Shown here: positions 41,876 to 50,908 of the stretch, piece after piece
How the letters are laid out: the number at the start of each line of letters is the position of its first letter
Position numbering within the stretch: position 1 is the first letter of the stretch
DNA from: 62-47 sp051954235
GTDB taxonomy: Bacteria > Pseudomonadota > Alphaproteobacteria > Rhizobiales > Xanthobacteraceae
Length of the DNA stretch: 64,000 nucleotides
Assembly (NCBI GenBank): GCA_051954235.1
Contig: JBQCHY010000038.1
Location: forward strand, 1 to 64,000
Direction: 5' to 3'
Notes under the pieces: generated by a model
Seen by the model: the letters and a program-made list of their open reading frames with translations, nothing else
What the model was told of the DNA's origin: nothing
Databases searched by the model: none
Translations under genes and position numbers: made by a program

Positions 41876-42739
41876 ATGACGTCCACCAACGACGATCCTC
41901 TTGTCTCCACCGAATGGCTGGCGGCGCATTTGAACGATCCGCACGTCAAGGTGATCGACGCCAGTTTCAAGATGCCCGGCGTGCTGCCGTTGCCGATCGA
42001 CGATTTTCGGAGCGCGCATATTCCGGGCGCCGCGTTCTTCGATGTCGATGCGGTGTCGGATCATGCGTCATCGCTGCCGCATATGTATCCCGACGGCGCG
42101 CAGTTTGCCCGCGACGTCGCGGCGCTAGGCATCTCCAATGACGACACCGTCGTGATCTACGACGCGGGCGGTTGGGTTGCGGCGCCGCGCGCGTGGTGGA
42201 TGTTCCTGTCGTTCGGCCATCGCGACGTCAAAATTCTCGAAGGCGGCTTGAAGAAGTGGCGCGCCGAGGGCCGCGCGGTCGAAACGGGCGACGCCAAGCC
42301 GCAGCCCGGCCGTTACAGCGCGGCGACGCTCGATGCGCGCATGATCCGCAGCAAGACGCAGATGGTTGCCAATCTCGCTGCGAAGGCCGAGCAGGTGATT
42401 GACGCGCGCGCGGCCGGCCGGTTCGACGGCAGCGTTGCCGAACCGCGCGCCGGCCTGCGTTCGGGCCACATCCCCGGCAGCCGCAACCTGCCTTACAATT
42501 TGTTGTTCAACGCCGAGACCGGCACGATGAAGCCGGTCGCCGAATTGCGACAGGCGTTCGAGAACGCCGGGCTCGATCTCGCCCGTCCGGTGGTCACGAC
42601 CTGCGGCTCGGGTGTTTCGGCGGCGGTGCTGACGCTCGCGCTCTACCGCCTCGGCGTGCGCGGCTCGGCGCTTTATGACGGCTCATGGTCGGAATGGGGC
42701 CTGCAAGACGGCCCGCCGGTGGCGACCGGTCCGGCTTGA
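41876..42739 (+). CDS. sseA: 3-mercaptopyruvate/thiosulfate sulfurtransferase
   Basis: A 287-residue protein of two tandem rhodanese domains (about 5-135 and 160-283). Only the second carries the active-site cysteine, C243 in TTCGSGVSAA. The CGSGV loop is typical of mercaptopyruvate sulfurtransferase (SseA) rather than thiosulfate-specific rhodaneses. It moves sulfur from 3-mercaptopyruvate to thiols or cyanide. ATG 41876 is the homologous start. Confidence 0.92.
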   Translation: MTSTNDDPLVSTEWLAAHLNDPHVKVIDASFKMPGVLPLPIDDFRSAHIPGAAFFDVDAVSDHASSLPHMYPDGAQFARDVAALGISNDDTVVIYDAGGWVAAPRAWWMFLSFGHRDVKILEGGLKKWRAEGRAVETGDAKPQPGRYSAATLDARMIRSKTQMVANLAAKAEQVIDARAAGRFDGSVAEPRAGLRSGHIPGSRNLPYNLLFNAETGTMKPVAELRQAFENAGLDLARPVVTTCGSGVSAAVLTLALYRLGVRGSALYDGSWSEWGLQDGPPVATGPA

Positions 42740-42746
42740 ATATCGT

Positions 42747-42844
42747 CGTCATTGCAAGCGAAGCGATCCAGAAGGCCACGAAGGGAAGACTGGGAAGACT
42801 GTGAAGACTGGATTGCTTCGTCGCTAACGCTCCTCGCAATAACG
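42747..42844. repeat. Family C element, diverged left end
   Basis: CGTCATTGCAAGCGAAGCG at the left and CTAACGCTCCTCGCAATAACG at the right are imperfect inverted ends. A short tandem GGGAAGACT/GTGAAGACT occurs inside. It lies downstream of sseA and the convergent proline-rich gene. Confidence 0.7.
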
Positions 42845-42884
42845 AGTAAGGCCGGTAATCGACTTAAGTTTATCTAGCTCCGTT

Positions 42885-43880
42885 TTACTGCCCGAACGGG
42901 AATAGCAAATTGGGTGCGGATGCAGGCGCCTGCGTTTGCGGCCGGACTTGCTGCCGGACGATGGCGCGCGGCCGTGCGCGGACGGCGGCGGTGCGCTTGC
43001 GGACGGATTGCCGGTGCGCCGCATGGGACTGCGCCAGTGCCCATTCGTGCGAGCGTGGCAGCGGGATCGGCCCGGTAATGGTGACGGCCGGGTCGGCGAT
43101 CGCCGATGGCGCGGGTTCGGTCGGCGCCAGCATCGCGGTTTTGATCGGCGCGTCGGCAGGCTCGAGCGGCGCTGGCCGTGGTTCATTCGCCAGTGCAACG
43201 TCGGGAATGCGCGGGGGCGCCGGCTCGGCCTTCGCAGTCTCGACGTTTGCCGGCTCCGGCGAAGTTCGTTCGGCTTGCTGGACTGTTTCGGTCTGCGCGG
43301 GCTGGGCTGGTACGGGCTCAGCCTGAGCCGGTCCGGCTTTCGGAGTGTCTGTCGGGATTATCGTCGGCTCGGGACGGGGCGTTTCAGGCTGCGCGACGGC
43401 CGCCTCCGCTGCCGCTCGCGGCATTTCCGGGGTGGGGGAGGCCGTTGCGGTCGTCTCAGCCTTGTCTGTCGTTATCTTGTCGATCGTTTTGGACGGCTCG
43501 CTTGTCGTTATTGCCACCGCTGGCGCAGGTTTCGGCTCGGAAGCGGAAGGGGCCGGCGGCGGTGCGGTGACGGCTTCCTTCGCTTCCGTCGCGGGGAGCG
43601 ACGCAGCATGATCGCTGACAGGCGTCGGCATAGCGCGAGGCGCGGCGGCGGCATCAATATCCGGCGTATCGACCCGCAGTAGCGCCAGTGTCGGCGGCGC
43701 GGCGTCATGAAGCGAGGCATCGGCGGCGGCGGGCGGCAGCGCGGGCGCGGACGGCAAAACCGGAAGGCTGGCAAATTGCTCGTGCGAGGCGCGCAGCAAA
43801 GCGGCGGCGGCGAGGCCGAAAACCAGCGTCGAGATCGTCAGCACGACGGCGGCGAACAGGAAGCGGAAGCCGGGAAGCAT
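42885..43880 (-). CDS. Membrane-anchored proline/alanine-rich protein
   Basis: A 331-residue protein with one N-terminal membrane anchor (LFAAVVLTISTLVFGLAAAALL, residues about 8-29). The rest is a low-complexity Pro/Ala/Glu/Thr-rich region with repeated phrases such as TPKAGPAQAEPVPAQPAQ, ending in a basic patch (HRQSVRKRTAAVRARP). Such proteins can span the periplasm or act as scaffolds. The sequence resembles no enzyme. Homologues exist as conserved hypotheticals in related genomes, as far as I recall. Confidence 0.72.
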   Translation of the reverse strand: MLPGFRFLFAAVVLTISTLVFGLAAAALLRASHEQFASLPVLPSAPALPPAAADASLHDAAPPTLALLRVDTPDIDAAAAPRAMPTPVSDHAASLPATEAKEAVTAPPPAPSASEPKPAPAVAITTSEPSKTIDKITTDKAETTATASPTPEMPRAAAEAAVAQPETPRPEPTIIPTDTPKAGPAQAEPVPAQPAQTETVQQAERTSPEPANVETAKAEPAPPRIPDVALANEPRPAPLEPADAPIKTAMLAPTEPAPSAIADPAVTITGPIPLPRSHEWALAQSHAAHRQSVRKRTAAVRARPRAIVRQQVRPQTQAPASAPNLLFPFGQ

Positions 43881-44325
43881 GAACGTTCATCCGTCGTCGC
43901 AAGGCACGGGCCTGCGGAAGCTTTAAGTCGTCGGGTACGCGGGTGAAACTGGAAACCGGGCTTGCGGCGTCAGGCCGCGAATCAGCCACATCGACCATAG
44001 TTCAATGTGGCGATTCCGGTCGCAAAAAGTTCAGCGGCAAAGGCCCCGACCCGTGACTTTCCCTTGCAAGTTGGCACGCCCGGTTCCATAGCAGGGCGAA
44101 CCTTCGGACATGATTTTCCACCGGCAGGGCCGGGCGGCACTGGCTTTCGCGTTTTCAGGCGAGGCAAGGATGGAGCAAGGGTGCGACATCCGTGCAACGC
44201 TTGGTGGCGATTTGAAAAATATGACGGATTCCGGGCGAATTTCGCCGGTTCTGTCTTGAATGCGCCGCTATCGTGAGTGATCAGGCGTTAACGATCCGGA
44301 GTCGGCTTGGGATTATAAAACGACG
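43881..44325. other. 445-bp gap without a credible gene
   Basis: This gap separates the divergent proline-rich protein and L,D-transpeptidase genes and must hold both promoters. A plus-strand reading frame of 89 codons exists at 44007, but its composition and lack of a ribosome site make it doubtful. I see no repeat element here, unlike most other gaps. Confidence 0.5.
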
Positions 44326-45450
44326 ATGATGATCAGAACCACTTTGACGATTTTGGCGGCCGGCATGCTTTGCGCCGCCGGAAGTTCACTGGCCTTGGCG
44401 CAGTCCGGCGGCGGATACTCGCCGAGTCTGGACGGCTATCGCGGCGCGCCGCCGCGCCAGATGGACGAAATGCCGAATTTCGATGATGCTGACGATGTCC
44501 CGGCGCCCCGCGCCGGCAACTCGACGGCACTGTCGTCGCCCGGCCCGATCCTGTCGCCGGACGATCCGCGCTATGGCCGCGGCGCCGGCAGCCCGCAGGT
44601 TTATTCGCATCAGGCCGCCCCGCAAGGCCCGGTGATGTCGCCGGACGATCCGCGTTACGGACGGCCGTACTCGCCGTCTCCCGCCTATTCCGACCGTGGG
44701 AACTCCGGCGACGGCATGCGTCCGCCGGCCGGCGTCAACGGCGGTCAGGGCACCGTGACCGGTTCGGTGCCGCCGATGCCGATGGGCAGCGACGGACGGC
44801 CGACGACGCTCTCCGCGCTGCCGCCGGACGACCAGCCGGAAGCCGACCAGGGCGGCGAAGCGCAGCTTGCGCCGAACCTGCGCCGTCAGGAAGTGTCCTT
44901 CGCCACCAAGGAGCCGGCGGGCACCATCGTGGTCGATACCGCCAACACTTATCTCTATTACATTCTCGGCAATGGCCGGGCGATCCGCTACGGCGTCCGC
45001 GTCGGCCGCGACGGCTTCACCTGGACCGGCGTGCAGAAGATCTCGCGCAAGGCGGAGTGGCCGGATTGGCATCCGCCGACCGAGATGATCGAGCGCCAGC
45101 CATATTTGCCGCGCTTCATGGCGGGCGGCCCGGGCAATCCGCTCGGCGCGCGTGCGATGTATCTCGGCTCGACCGTCTACCGCATCCACGGCACCAACCA
45201 GCCGTCGACCATCGGCAAGTTCGTGTCGTCGGGCTGTATCGGCATGCTGAACGAGGACGTCGAGAATCTGTTCGACCGCGTCAAGGTCGGCACCCGCGTC
45301 GTGGTGCTGCCGGGCGGCAGCAAGTCGACACCCGCGCCGACCGCGTCCGCGCAGCCGGCTCCGCAGAACTATCAGGATTCGACCGTGGCACAGGCGGGCA
45401 CGAGCCCGACCGTTGTGCCGCCGCTCCCCGCGCCGGTGTCGGTGCGCTAG
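44326..45450 (+). CDS. L,D-transpeptidase (YkuD domain)
   Basis: A 374-residue exported cell-wall enzyme. A signal peptide ends near SSLALAQSGG (residue 26). A linker of about 150 residues contains two copies of SPDDPRYGR. The YkuD domain (about residues 190-330) has the catalytic motif HGTNQPSTIGKFVSSGCIGM with H288 and nucleophile C304. These enzymes make 3-3 peptidoglycan crosslinks or attach proteins to the wall in the periplasm. The extended linker probably reaches through the periplasm. An intrinsic terminator follows at 45474. Confidence 0.93.
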   Translation: MMIRTTLTILAAGMLCAAGSSLALAQSGGGYSPSLDGYRGAPPRQMDEMPNFDDADDVPAPRAGNSTALSSPGPILSPDDPRYGRGAGSPQVYSHQAAPQGPVMSPDDPRYGRPYSPSPAYSDRGNSGDGMRPPAGVNGGQGTVTGSVPPMPMGSDGRPTTLSALPPDDQPEADQGGEAQLAPNLRRQEVSFATKEPAGTIVVDTANTYLYYILGNGRAIRYGVRVGRDGFTWTGVQKISRKAEWPDWHPPTEMIERQPYLPRFMAGGPGNPLGARAMYLGSTVYRIHGTNQPSTIGKFVSSGCIGMLNEDVENLFDRVKVGTRVVVLPGGSKSTPAPTASAQPAPQNYQDSTVAQAGTSPTVVPPLPAPVSVR

Positions 45451-45473
45451 GCGTTACGATTTATCGCGATGTG

Positions 45474-45503
45474 AAAAGCCCGGCCTTCGCGCCGGGCTTT
45501 TTT
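45474..45503 (+). terminator. Intrinsic terminator of the L,D-transpeptidase gene
   Basis: AAAAGCCCGGC, loop CTTC and GCGCCGGGC followed by six T form a strong GC stem with a T-tract, beginning 24 bp after the stop codon. Confidence 0.92.
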
Positions 45504-45530
45504 CTGGAGCAGGATGATGAATCAACGTCG

Positions 45531-45621
45531 TCGTCATGGCCGGGCTTGTCCCGGCCATCCACGTCTTTGAGCTTGCGCCGTATTTAGAACGTGGATGCCC
45601 GGGACAAGCCCGGGCATGACG
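45531..45621. repeat. Family A paired inverted repeat
   Basis: The left palindrome is CGTCATGGCCGGGCTTGTCC and the right one is the CCCGGGACAAGCCCGGG subtype, inverted. The element lies between the terminator and the end of the convergent dehydrogenase gene. Confidence 0.85.
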
Positions 45622-45644
45622 GATTAGATCAAACGTATCGGGCC

Positions 45645-46604
45645 TCAGCCGATCACCCGCACTGGCGCGCCGGCTAGCCAGGCTTCGATGTCCTCGACCA
45701 TTTCGCCGTAGTAACAGCGATAGTTTTCCGCGGTGACGTAGCCGAGATGCGGCGTCAGCACGACGTTGTCGAGTTTGCGCAGCGGATGGTCGCGCGGCAG
45801 CGGCTCCTCGCTGAACACGTCGAGCGCGGCGCCTGCAATGGTGCGCCGCTGCAAGGCATCCAACAGCGCGGCCTCGTCGACGATGGGACCGCGCGCGGTG
45901 TTGATGAGGTAGGCGGTCGGCTTCATGCGGGCGAGATCGTCGCGCGAGATCAGGCCGCGCGTGCGCTTGCTGAGGATGACGTGGATGCTGACGATATCCG
46001 CGCTCGCCATCAATTCGTCCTTGCCGGCATAGGTGACGCCGGCCTCGGCGCAGGCTTCCGGCGTGAGGTTCTGGCTCCAGGCGATCACGTTCATGCCCAT
46101 CGCCTTGGCGATCGCGGCGACCTTCCGCCCGAGCTTGCCGAGGCCGACGATGCCGAGCGTTTTGCCCTCGATGTCTTCGCCGAGCGTCGTCTGCCAGCGT
46201 TCGCCAGCTTTCATGCGCTCGCTCTCGAAACCGATATGCCGCGTCAGTTCCAGCATCAGGCCGATGGCGAGGCTGGCCGTCGGGCCACCCATCGCGGCGG
46301 TGCCGCACACGGTGATGCCGCGCGCCTTTGCGGCCTCATGATCGATCGAGGCGTTACGCATTCCCGAGGTGAGCAGCAGCTTCAGTTTTGGCAGCGCGTC
46401 AATGGTATCAGCGCGGAACGCGGTGCGCTCGCGCATAGCGCAGACGATCTCGAAATTCTGGAGCGCGGCGATGGCCTCGGCGGCATCGGCGAACGGCTCG
46501 TCGAACACCGTGACGTCGACGCGGTCCGCGATGCGCGACCAGTCCGCCAGCTTCAACGCGACGTTCTGATAGTCGTCGAGAATTGCACAGCGTAGCCGTG
46601 TCAT
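45645..46604 (-). CDS. D-2-hydroxyacid dehydrogenase family protein
   Basis: A 319-residue NAD-dependent dehydrogenase. The cofactor motif is GIVGLGKLGRKVAAIAKAMG. The catalytic arginine lies in NTARGPIVDEAAL, the glutamate in SEEPLP and the histidine in TPHLGYVT, so the catalytic set is complete. Members reduce 2-keto acids or oxidise 3-phosphoglycerate. The short N-terminal domain and absence of an ACT domain argue against SerA proper. Upstream lies a small hypothetical gene on the same strand. Confidence 0.9.
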   Translation of the reverse strand: MTRLRCAILDDYQNVALKLADWSRIADRVDVTVFDEPFADAAEAIAALQNFEIVCAMRERTAFRADTIDALPKLKLLLTSGMRNASIDHEAAKARGITVCGTAAMGGPTASLAIGLMLELTRHIGFESERMKAGERWQTTLGEDIEGKTLGIVGLGKLGRKVAAIAKAMGMNVIAWSQNLTPEACAEAGVTYAGKDELMASADIVSIHVILSKRTRGLISRDDLARMKPTAYLINTARGPIVDEAALLDALQRRTIAGAALDVFSEEPLPRDHPLRKLDNVVLTPHLGYVTAENYRCYYGEMVEDIEAWLAGAPVRVIG

Positions 46605-46709
46605 CGCAGAGCCCGTTTGTCGATGGTGTGGCGTCGGGATCGACGCCGTTTACGCATCATCGTCGCGCGACATCGGCGCGGATGCAACCATGGATCGAAC
46701 GGCTTGCGC

Positions 46710-46919
46710 TCAGATCAGGTGGCGATGGACCAGCGGCTCGTGCTTGGCCTGACAGGCGGGGCCGGGGCCGCGCATGTAGTGTTGTTCCGGGCGGTAGGGA
46801 TGGAACGCCGCGATGATGAACTGGTGGAAGAAATCGACGATTTCGCGCCAGGGGCTCGAGGCGGGCTGCTGGATGACGGGGGCCGGCACCGCCGGCTTCG
46901 ATGTGATGATGGTCGCCAT
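46710..46919 (-). CDS. Small hypothetical protein
   Basis: A 69-residue protein starting MATIITSKPAVPAPVIQQ at ATG 46919. The segment WREIVDFFHQFIIAAFHPYR is amphipathic and could associate with membrane. The composition is ordinary rather than arginine-rich, which favours a real gene, but no clear ribosome site is visible. In-frame upstream starts would lengthen it. Function unknown. Confidence 0.5.
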   Translation of the reverse strand: MATIITSKPAVPAPVIQQPASSPWREIVDFFHQFIIAAFHPYRPEQHYMRGPGPACQAKHEPLVHRHLI

Positions 46920-47190
46920 GGGACGTACTCTGGGACTTACTCTGTCGCCTTTCATCGGGGCCGTTCGGTGCGCTGGATCACCAAGCGCCGGCGGCGATGA
47001 ACTCAAGGCGGCACTTTCGCGGGAAATGATTAAAATCCGGTTCGAATCGGCCACGCGCCGTTCAGGCTTCGTTTAGGGTTTGCAAAGACTTAACGCCGCA
47101 GTTGCCCTTTCCCCGCGCGATGGCTACATCAGCGGCTAACCGAAATCCCCAACTTCGCAATTCTCCCGCTTCAAGGGTTCAAGGAACACG

Positions 47191-48840
47191 ATGGCGCGCC
47201 AGTTCGTCTATTTCATGCAGGGTCTGACCAAGGCCTATCCGACCCGCAAGGTGCTCGATAACGTTCATCTGTCGTTCTATCCCGATGCCAAGATCGGCGT
47301 GCTCGGCGTCAACGGCGCCGGTAAATCGACGCTGCTCAAGATCATGGCCGGCATCGACAAGGATTACACCGGCGAGGCATGGGTCGCGGAAGGTGCGCGC
47401 GTCGGCTACCTCGAACAGGAGCCGCAGCTCGACGCCGGCAAGACCGTGCGCGAGAACGTGATGGAGGGCGTCGCCAAGCAGAAGGCGATCCTCGACCGCT
47501 ACAACGAACTCGCGATGAACTACTCCGAGGAAACCGCGGACGAGATGACCAAGCTGCAAGACGAGATCGAGGCGCAGGGCCTCTGGGATCTCGACAGCAA
47601 GGTCGATCAGGCGATGGACGCGCTGCGCTGTCCGCCGGACGATGCCGATGTCACAAAACTCTCGGGCGGCGAGCGCCGCCGCGTCGCGCTGTGCCGCCTG
47701 CTGCTCGACCAACCGGACCTGCTGCTGCTTGACGAGCCGACCAACCATCTCGACGCCGAGTCAGTGTCGTGGCTGGAAGGCCACCTGCGCAATTATCCCG
47801 GCGCGATCCTGATCGTCACCCACGATCGTTACTTCCTCGACAATGTCACCGGCTGGATTCTCGAACTCGATCGCGGCCGCGGCATTCCCTACGAGGGCAA
47901 TTACTCGTCGTGGCTTGTTCAAAAGCAAAAGCGCCTCGAGCAGGAAGGCCGCGAGGACGCCGCGCACCAGAAGACCTTGGCGCGCGAGCAGGAATGGATC
48001 GCCTCGTCCCCCAAGGCGCGGCAGGCAAAATCCAAGGCGCGCTACCAGCGCTATGACGAGTTGCTCGCCAAGGCCAGCGAGAAGCAGACGCAGACCGCGC
48101 AGATCATCATTCCGGTGGCTGAGCGTCTCGGCGCCAATGTCGTCGATTTCGACGGGCTGTCGAAATCGTTCGGCGAGCGTCTGTTGATCGACGACTTGAC
48201 GTTCAAGCTGCCTCCCGGCGGCATCGTCGGCGTGATCGGCGCCAACGGCGCCGGCAAAACCACGCTGTTCCGCATGATCACCGGGCAGGAGAAGCCTGAC
48301 GCCGGCAACATCACCGTCGGCGAGACGGTGCATCTCGGTTACGTCGATCAGTCGCGCGACGCGCTCGACGGCTCGAAGACGGTGTGGGAGGAAATCTCCG
48401 GCGGCACCGACCAGATCCTGCTCGGCAAGAAGGAAGTGAATTCGCGCGGCTATTGCTCGGCGTTCAACTTCAAGGGCGCGGATCAGCAGAAGAAGGTCGG
48501 CGCGCTGTCGGGCGGTGAGCGCAACCGCGTGCATCTCGCCAAGATGCTGCGCTCCGGCGCCAACGTGCTGCTGCTGGATGAGCCGACCAACGATCTCGAC
48601 GTCGATACGCTGCGCGCGCTGGAAGAGGCGCTGGAGGATTTCGCCGGCTGCGCCGTGGTCATCAGCCATGATCGCTGGTTCCTCGACCGCATCGCCACGC
48701 ACATCCTCGCCTTCGAGGGCGACAGTCACGTCGAATGGTTCGAGGGCAATTTCCAGGACTACGAAAAGGACAAGATGCGCCGCCTCGGCCAGGACAGCAT
48801 CATCCCGCACCGGGTGAAGTACAAGAAGCTGACGCGGTAA
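47191..48840 (+). CDS. ettA: Energy-dependent translational throttle protein EttA (ABC-F)
   Basis: A 549-residue cytoplasmic ABC-F protein with two ATPase cassettes. The first has Walker A GVNGAGKST and signature LSGGERRRVALCR, the second GANGAGKTT and LSGGERNRVHLAK. Both Walker B motifs are LLLDEPTN. The inter-domain linker and arm that touch the ribosomal E-site tRNA are present. EttA gates the first peptide bond according to ADP/ATP ratio. The last 28 codons lie within an 84-bp sequence that is repeated 1048 bp downstream, on the far side of a restriction gene. This intact copy is therefore probably a rebuilt 3' end. Confidence 0.95.
   Translation: MARQFVYFMQGLTKAYPTRKVLDNVHLSFYPDAKIGVLGVNGAGKSTLLKIMAGIDKDYTGEAWVAEGARVGYLEQEPQLDAGKTVRENVMEGVAKQKAILDRYNELAMNYSEETADEMTKLQDEIEAQGLWDLDSKVDQAMDALRCPPDDADVTKLSGGERRRVALCRLLLDQPDLLLLDEPTNHLDAESVSWLEGHLRNYPGAILIVTHDRYFLDNVTGWILELDRGRGIPYEGNYSSWLVQKQKRLEQEGREDAAHQKTLAREQEWIASSPKARQAKSKARYQRYDELLAKASEKQTQTAQIIIPVAERLGANVVDFDGLSKSFGERLLIDDLTFKLPPGGIVGVIGANGAGKTTLFRMITGQEKPDAGNITVGETVHLGYVDQSRDALDGSKTVWEEISGGTDQILLGKKEVNSRGYCSAFNFKGADQQKKVGALSGGERNRVHLAKMLRSGANVLLLDEPTNDLDVDTLRALEEALEDFAGCAVVISHDRWFLDRIATHILAFEGDSHVEWFEGNFQDYEKDKMRRLGQDSIIPHRVKYKKLTR
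48755..48838 (+). repeat. Left copy of an 84-bp direct repeat (ettA 3' end)
   Basis: This stretch, from AGGACTACGAAAAGG to CTGACGCGGT, is the end of the functional ettA. The copy at 49803-49886 differs at one base (GAA versus GAG, synonymous). The stop codons just beyond are TAA here and TGA there. Confidence 0.95.
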
Positions 48841-48872
48841 TGTAGCTGTTCTAGATTTTGGAGTGGTTCACT

Positions 48873-49775
48873 GTGGCCAACATCACACGTAAGCGCACTG
48901 GAGAATTATTGCGCAAGCTATTCGAAATTCTAGAGCCGCACCCTGAAGGATTGCAGGCGGGTCTAGCGCTAAGTCAGCTTGCCGATAGTGTAGAGCTAAC
49001 TGAATACGAAAGCGGACGTTATGAAAGCTCGGGCGGCCGTCGTTTCGAAAAAATAGTAAGATTCGCCACGGTTGATTGCGTAAAGGCAGGATGGCTCGTC
49101 AAACAAAAGGGTACCTGGAGTCTTACCGCAGAAGGAATTCAGGCCTATAATTCGATAGGGGATCCCGAGAAATTTTATCGTCAAGCCGTGAAGCTGTACA
49201 ATGAATGGAAGGCGCTGCAAAAAGGGAAGATAAGCGATCTCGCGGAAGATGCGTCGGAAACAGAAGTCGCTATCGAAACGTCCGCGGGCATTACTCTTGA
49301 AGAAGCTGAAGAACAGGCGCTGGACGAGATTAAGAATTATATAGCCGTGATGCCGCCTTACGAATTTCAAGAGCTGGTGGCAGATCTTTTGAAGGCAATG
49401 TCATACCACGTTTCATGGACCGCGCCGCCAGGAAAGGATGGTGGTGTTGACATTATTGCTTATACCGACCCATTGGGCACACAACCTCCTAGAATAAAAG
49501 TTCAGGTCAAGCGTCAAAAAAGTTCGGTGGATTTGCCGGGTCTCAAATCATTTCTTGCGAATGTTAACGAAGGCGACGTCGGCATCTATGTTTGCACGGG
49601 TGGCTTCACTAAAGATGCCGCCGAACATGCGCGAAATCAGGAACGACGGAAACTTACTCTCATAGACGTTGAGCAACTGGTGGAATTGTGGATCGATGCC
49701 CACGCAAAGCTCGGCGATACCGCTCGTAAGCGGTTACCCCTCACGCCGGTTTACTTTCTATCATCCGATGATTGA
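48873..49775 (+). CDS. Mrr-type restriction endonuclease
   Basis: A 300-residue protein. The N-terminal part (to about residue 115) is a winged-helix Mrr_N-like DNA-binding region. The C-terminal catalytic part contains YEFQELVADLLKAMSY, then GGVDIIAYTD and QVKRQ, the D-x(n)-QxK core of the Mrr fold. Mrr enzymes cut modified (methylated) DNA. The gene is visibly AT-richer, with codons such as TTA, AGA and ATA that its neighbours avoid. I prefer GTG 48873 with GGAG 9 bases upstream; TTG 48858 is possible. It starts 32 bp after the ettA stop and lies alone between duplicated ettA ends, without methylase or integrase genes. Confidence 0.9.
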   Translation: MANITRKRTGELLRKLFEILEPHPEGLQAGLALSQLADSVELTEYESGRYESSGGRRFEKIVRFATVDCVKAGWLVKQKGTWSLTAEGIQAYNSIGDPEKFYRQAVKLYNEWKALQKGKISDLAEDASETEVAIETSAGITLEEAEEQALDEIKNYIAVMPPYEFQELVADLLKAMSYHVSWTAPPGKDGGVDIIAYTDPLGTQPPRIKVQVKRQKSSVDLPGLKSFLANVNEGDVGIYVCTGGFTKDAAEHARNQERRKLTLIDVEQLVELWIDAHAKLGDTARKRLPLTPVYFLSSDD

Positions 49776-49802
49776 GGTGCCGCAGGTGACGAGGCAACCT
49801 TT

Positions 49803-49886
49803 AGGACTACGAGAAGGACAAGATGCGCCGCCTCGGCCAGGACAGCATCATCCCGCACCGGGTGAAGTACAAGAAGCTGACGCGGT
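49803..49886 (+). repeat. ettA: Right copy of the ettA 3' end (remnant)
   Basis: Positions 49803-49886, in a frame ending TGA at 49887-49889, encode the same last 28 residues as ettA (DYEKDKMRRLGQD...KYKKLTR). No start codon or ribosome site serves this piece, so it is a pseudogene fragment, probably the original chromosomal end of ettA before the insertion. Confidence 0.93.
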
Positions 49887-50011
49887 GAGGTCGGCTGCCG
49901 AAGTGTAACGGTGGTCCAATAATGCCGCATCGGGCCGATCATCACGGGGCGGGCAAGCTGGTCATCGCAGCGCGGGTGACGTAAAACGTCGTTCCGCAGG
50001 AGGGGGTCGCG

Positions 50012-50782
50012 ATGTCCGACTGGAGCGCCGAGCAATATTTGAAGTTCGAGGATGAGCGCACGCGCCCGGCGCGCGATCTGCTGGCGCAGGTGCCGCTGCA
50101 ACAGGCGCGCAGCGTGGTCGATATCGGCTGCGGGCCGGGCAACTCGACCGAGCTTCTGGTCAAGCGCTGGCCGGATGCTGCCGTGACCGGCATCGATACC
50201 TCCGCCGACATGCTGAGGCAGGCGCGCGAGCGATTGCCCAACCAGACCTTCATTGAGGCCAATGTCGCGCACTGGGTGCCGCCGGCCGAGACGGACGTGC
50301 TGTTCGCCAACGCCGTGTTCCAGTGGGTGCCGGATCATCTCAAGCATCTCAAGCGGCTGGTCGGCAAGCTGTCGCCGGGCGGGGCGCTGGCGGTGCAGAT
50401 GCCGGACAATCTCGACGAGCCGTCGCACATCCTGATGCGCGACGTGGCGCATGAGGAGCCGTTTCGCGAACCGCTGGCCAATGCCGCGCGGATGCGCGAC
50501 GCCTTGCCGCGACCGCGTGATTACTACGATGCCCTGAAGCCGCTCTGTAGTCGGCTCGATATCTGGCACACGATCTACAATCACGTCCTCGACGACGCCA
50601 CCGCGATCGTCGAATGGGTCAAGGGCACCGGTCTGCGGCCGTTCCTCGATCCGCTGCAAGCGCCCGAGCGCAAGCTCTATCTCGCCGAATACACCGCGCG
50701 GGTGGCGGCGGCTTATCTGCCGCAGGCAGACGGCAAGGTGCTGCTGCGGTTCCCGCGAATCTTCATCGTCGCGGTGCGCTGA
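50012..50782 (+). CDS. tam: Trans-aconitate 2-methyltransferase
   Basis: A 256-residue SAM-dependent methyltransferase that methylates trans-aconitate, a spontaneous isomer and inhibitor in the citrate cycle. Motif I is VVDIGCGPGNST (residues about 35-46), preceded by the characteristic N-terminus WSAEQYLKFEDERTRPARDL. The later FANAVFQWVPDH is a family hallmark. The start at ATG 50012 follows GGAGGGGG. It is separated from the ettA remnant by 125 bp and would have followed ettA directly before the insertion. Confidence 0.93.
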   Translation: MSDWSAEQYLKFEDERTRPARDLLAQVPLQQARSVVDIGCGPGNSTELLVKRWPDAAVTGIDTSADMLRQARERLPNQTFIEANVAHWVPPAETDVLFANAVFQWVPDHLKHLKRLVGKLSPGGALAVQMPDNLDEPSHILMRDVAHEEPFREPLANAARMRDALPRPRDYYDALKPLCSRLDIWHTIYNHVLDDATAIVEWVKGTGLRPFLDPLQAPERKLYLAEYTARVAAAYLPQADGKVLLRFPRIFIVAVR

Positions 50783-50908
50783 TATTTCGCAGCGAACAAC
50801 TGTGTGCATCGCGCCCGCGTAACACGAATCAGGCAAAATCCGTTGTCGCTATAGCCGCGACCATATCCATTGCTCCCATTATTCGTCTTAATCAGAGATC
50901 ATTCCCGC

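Noticed and set aside
44007..44276. 89-codon frame upstream of the L,D-transpeptidase
   Set aside because: No ribosome site, no recognisable domain, and it spans what must be a promoter region.
47761..48810. Minus-strand frame of 349 codons inside ettA
   Set aside because: Opposes well-conserved ABC-F cassettes and lacks any motif.
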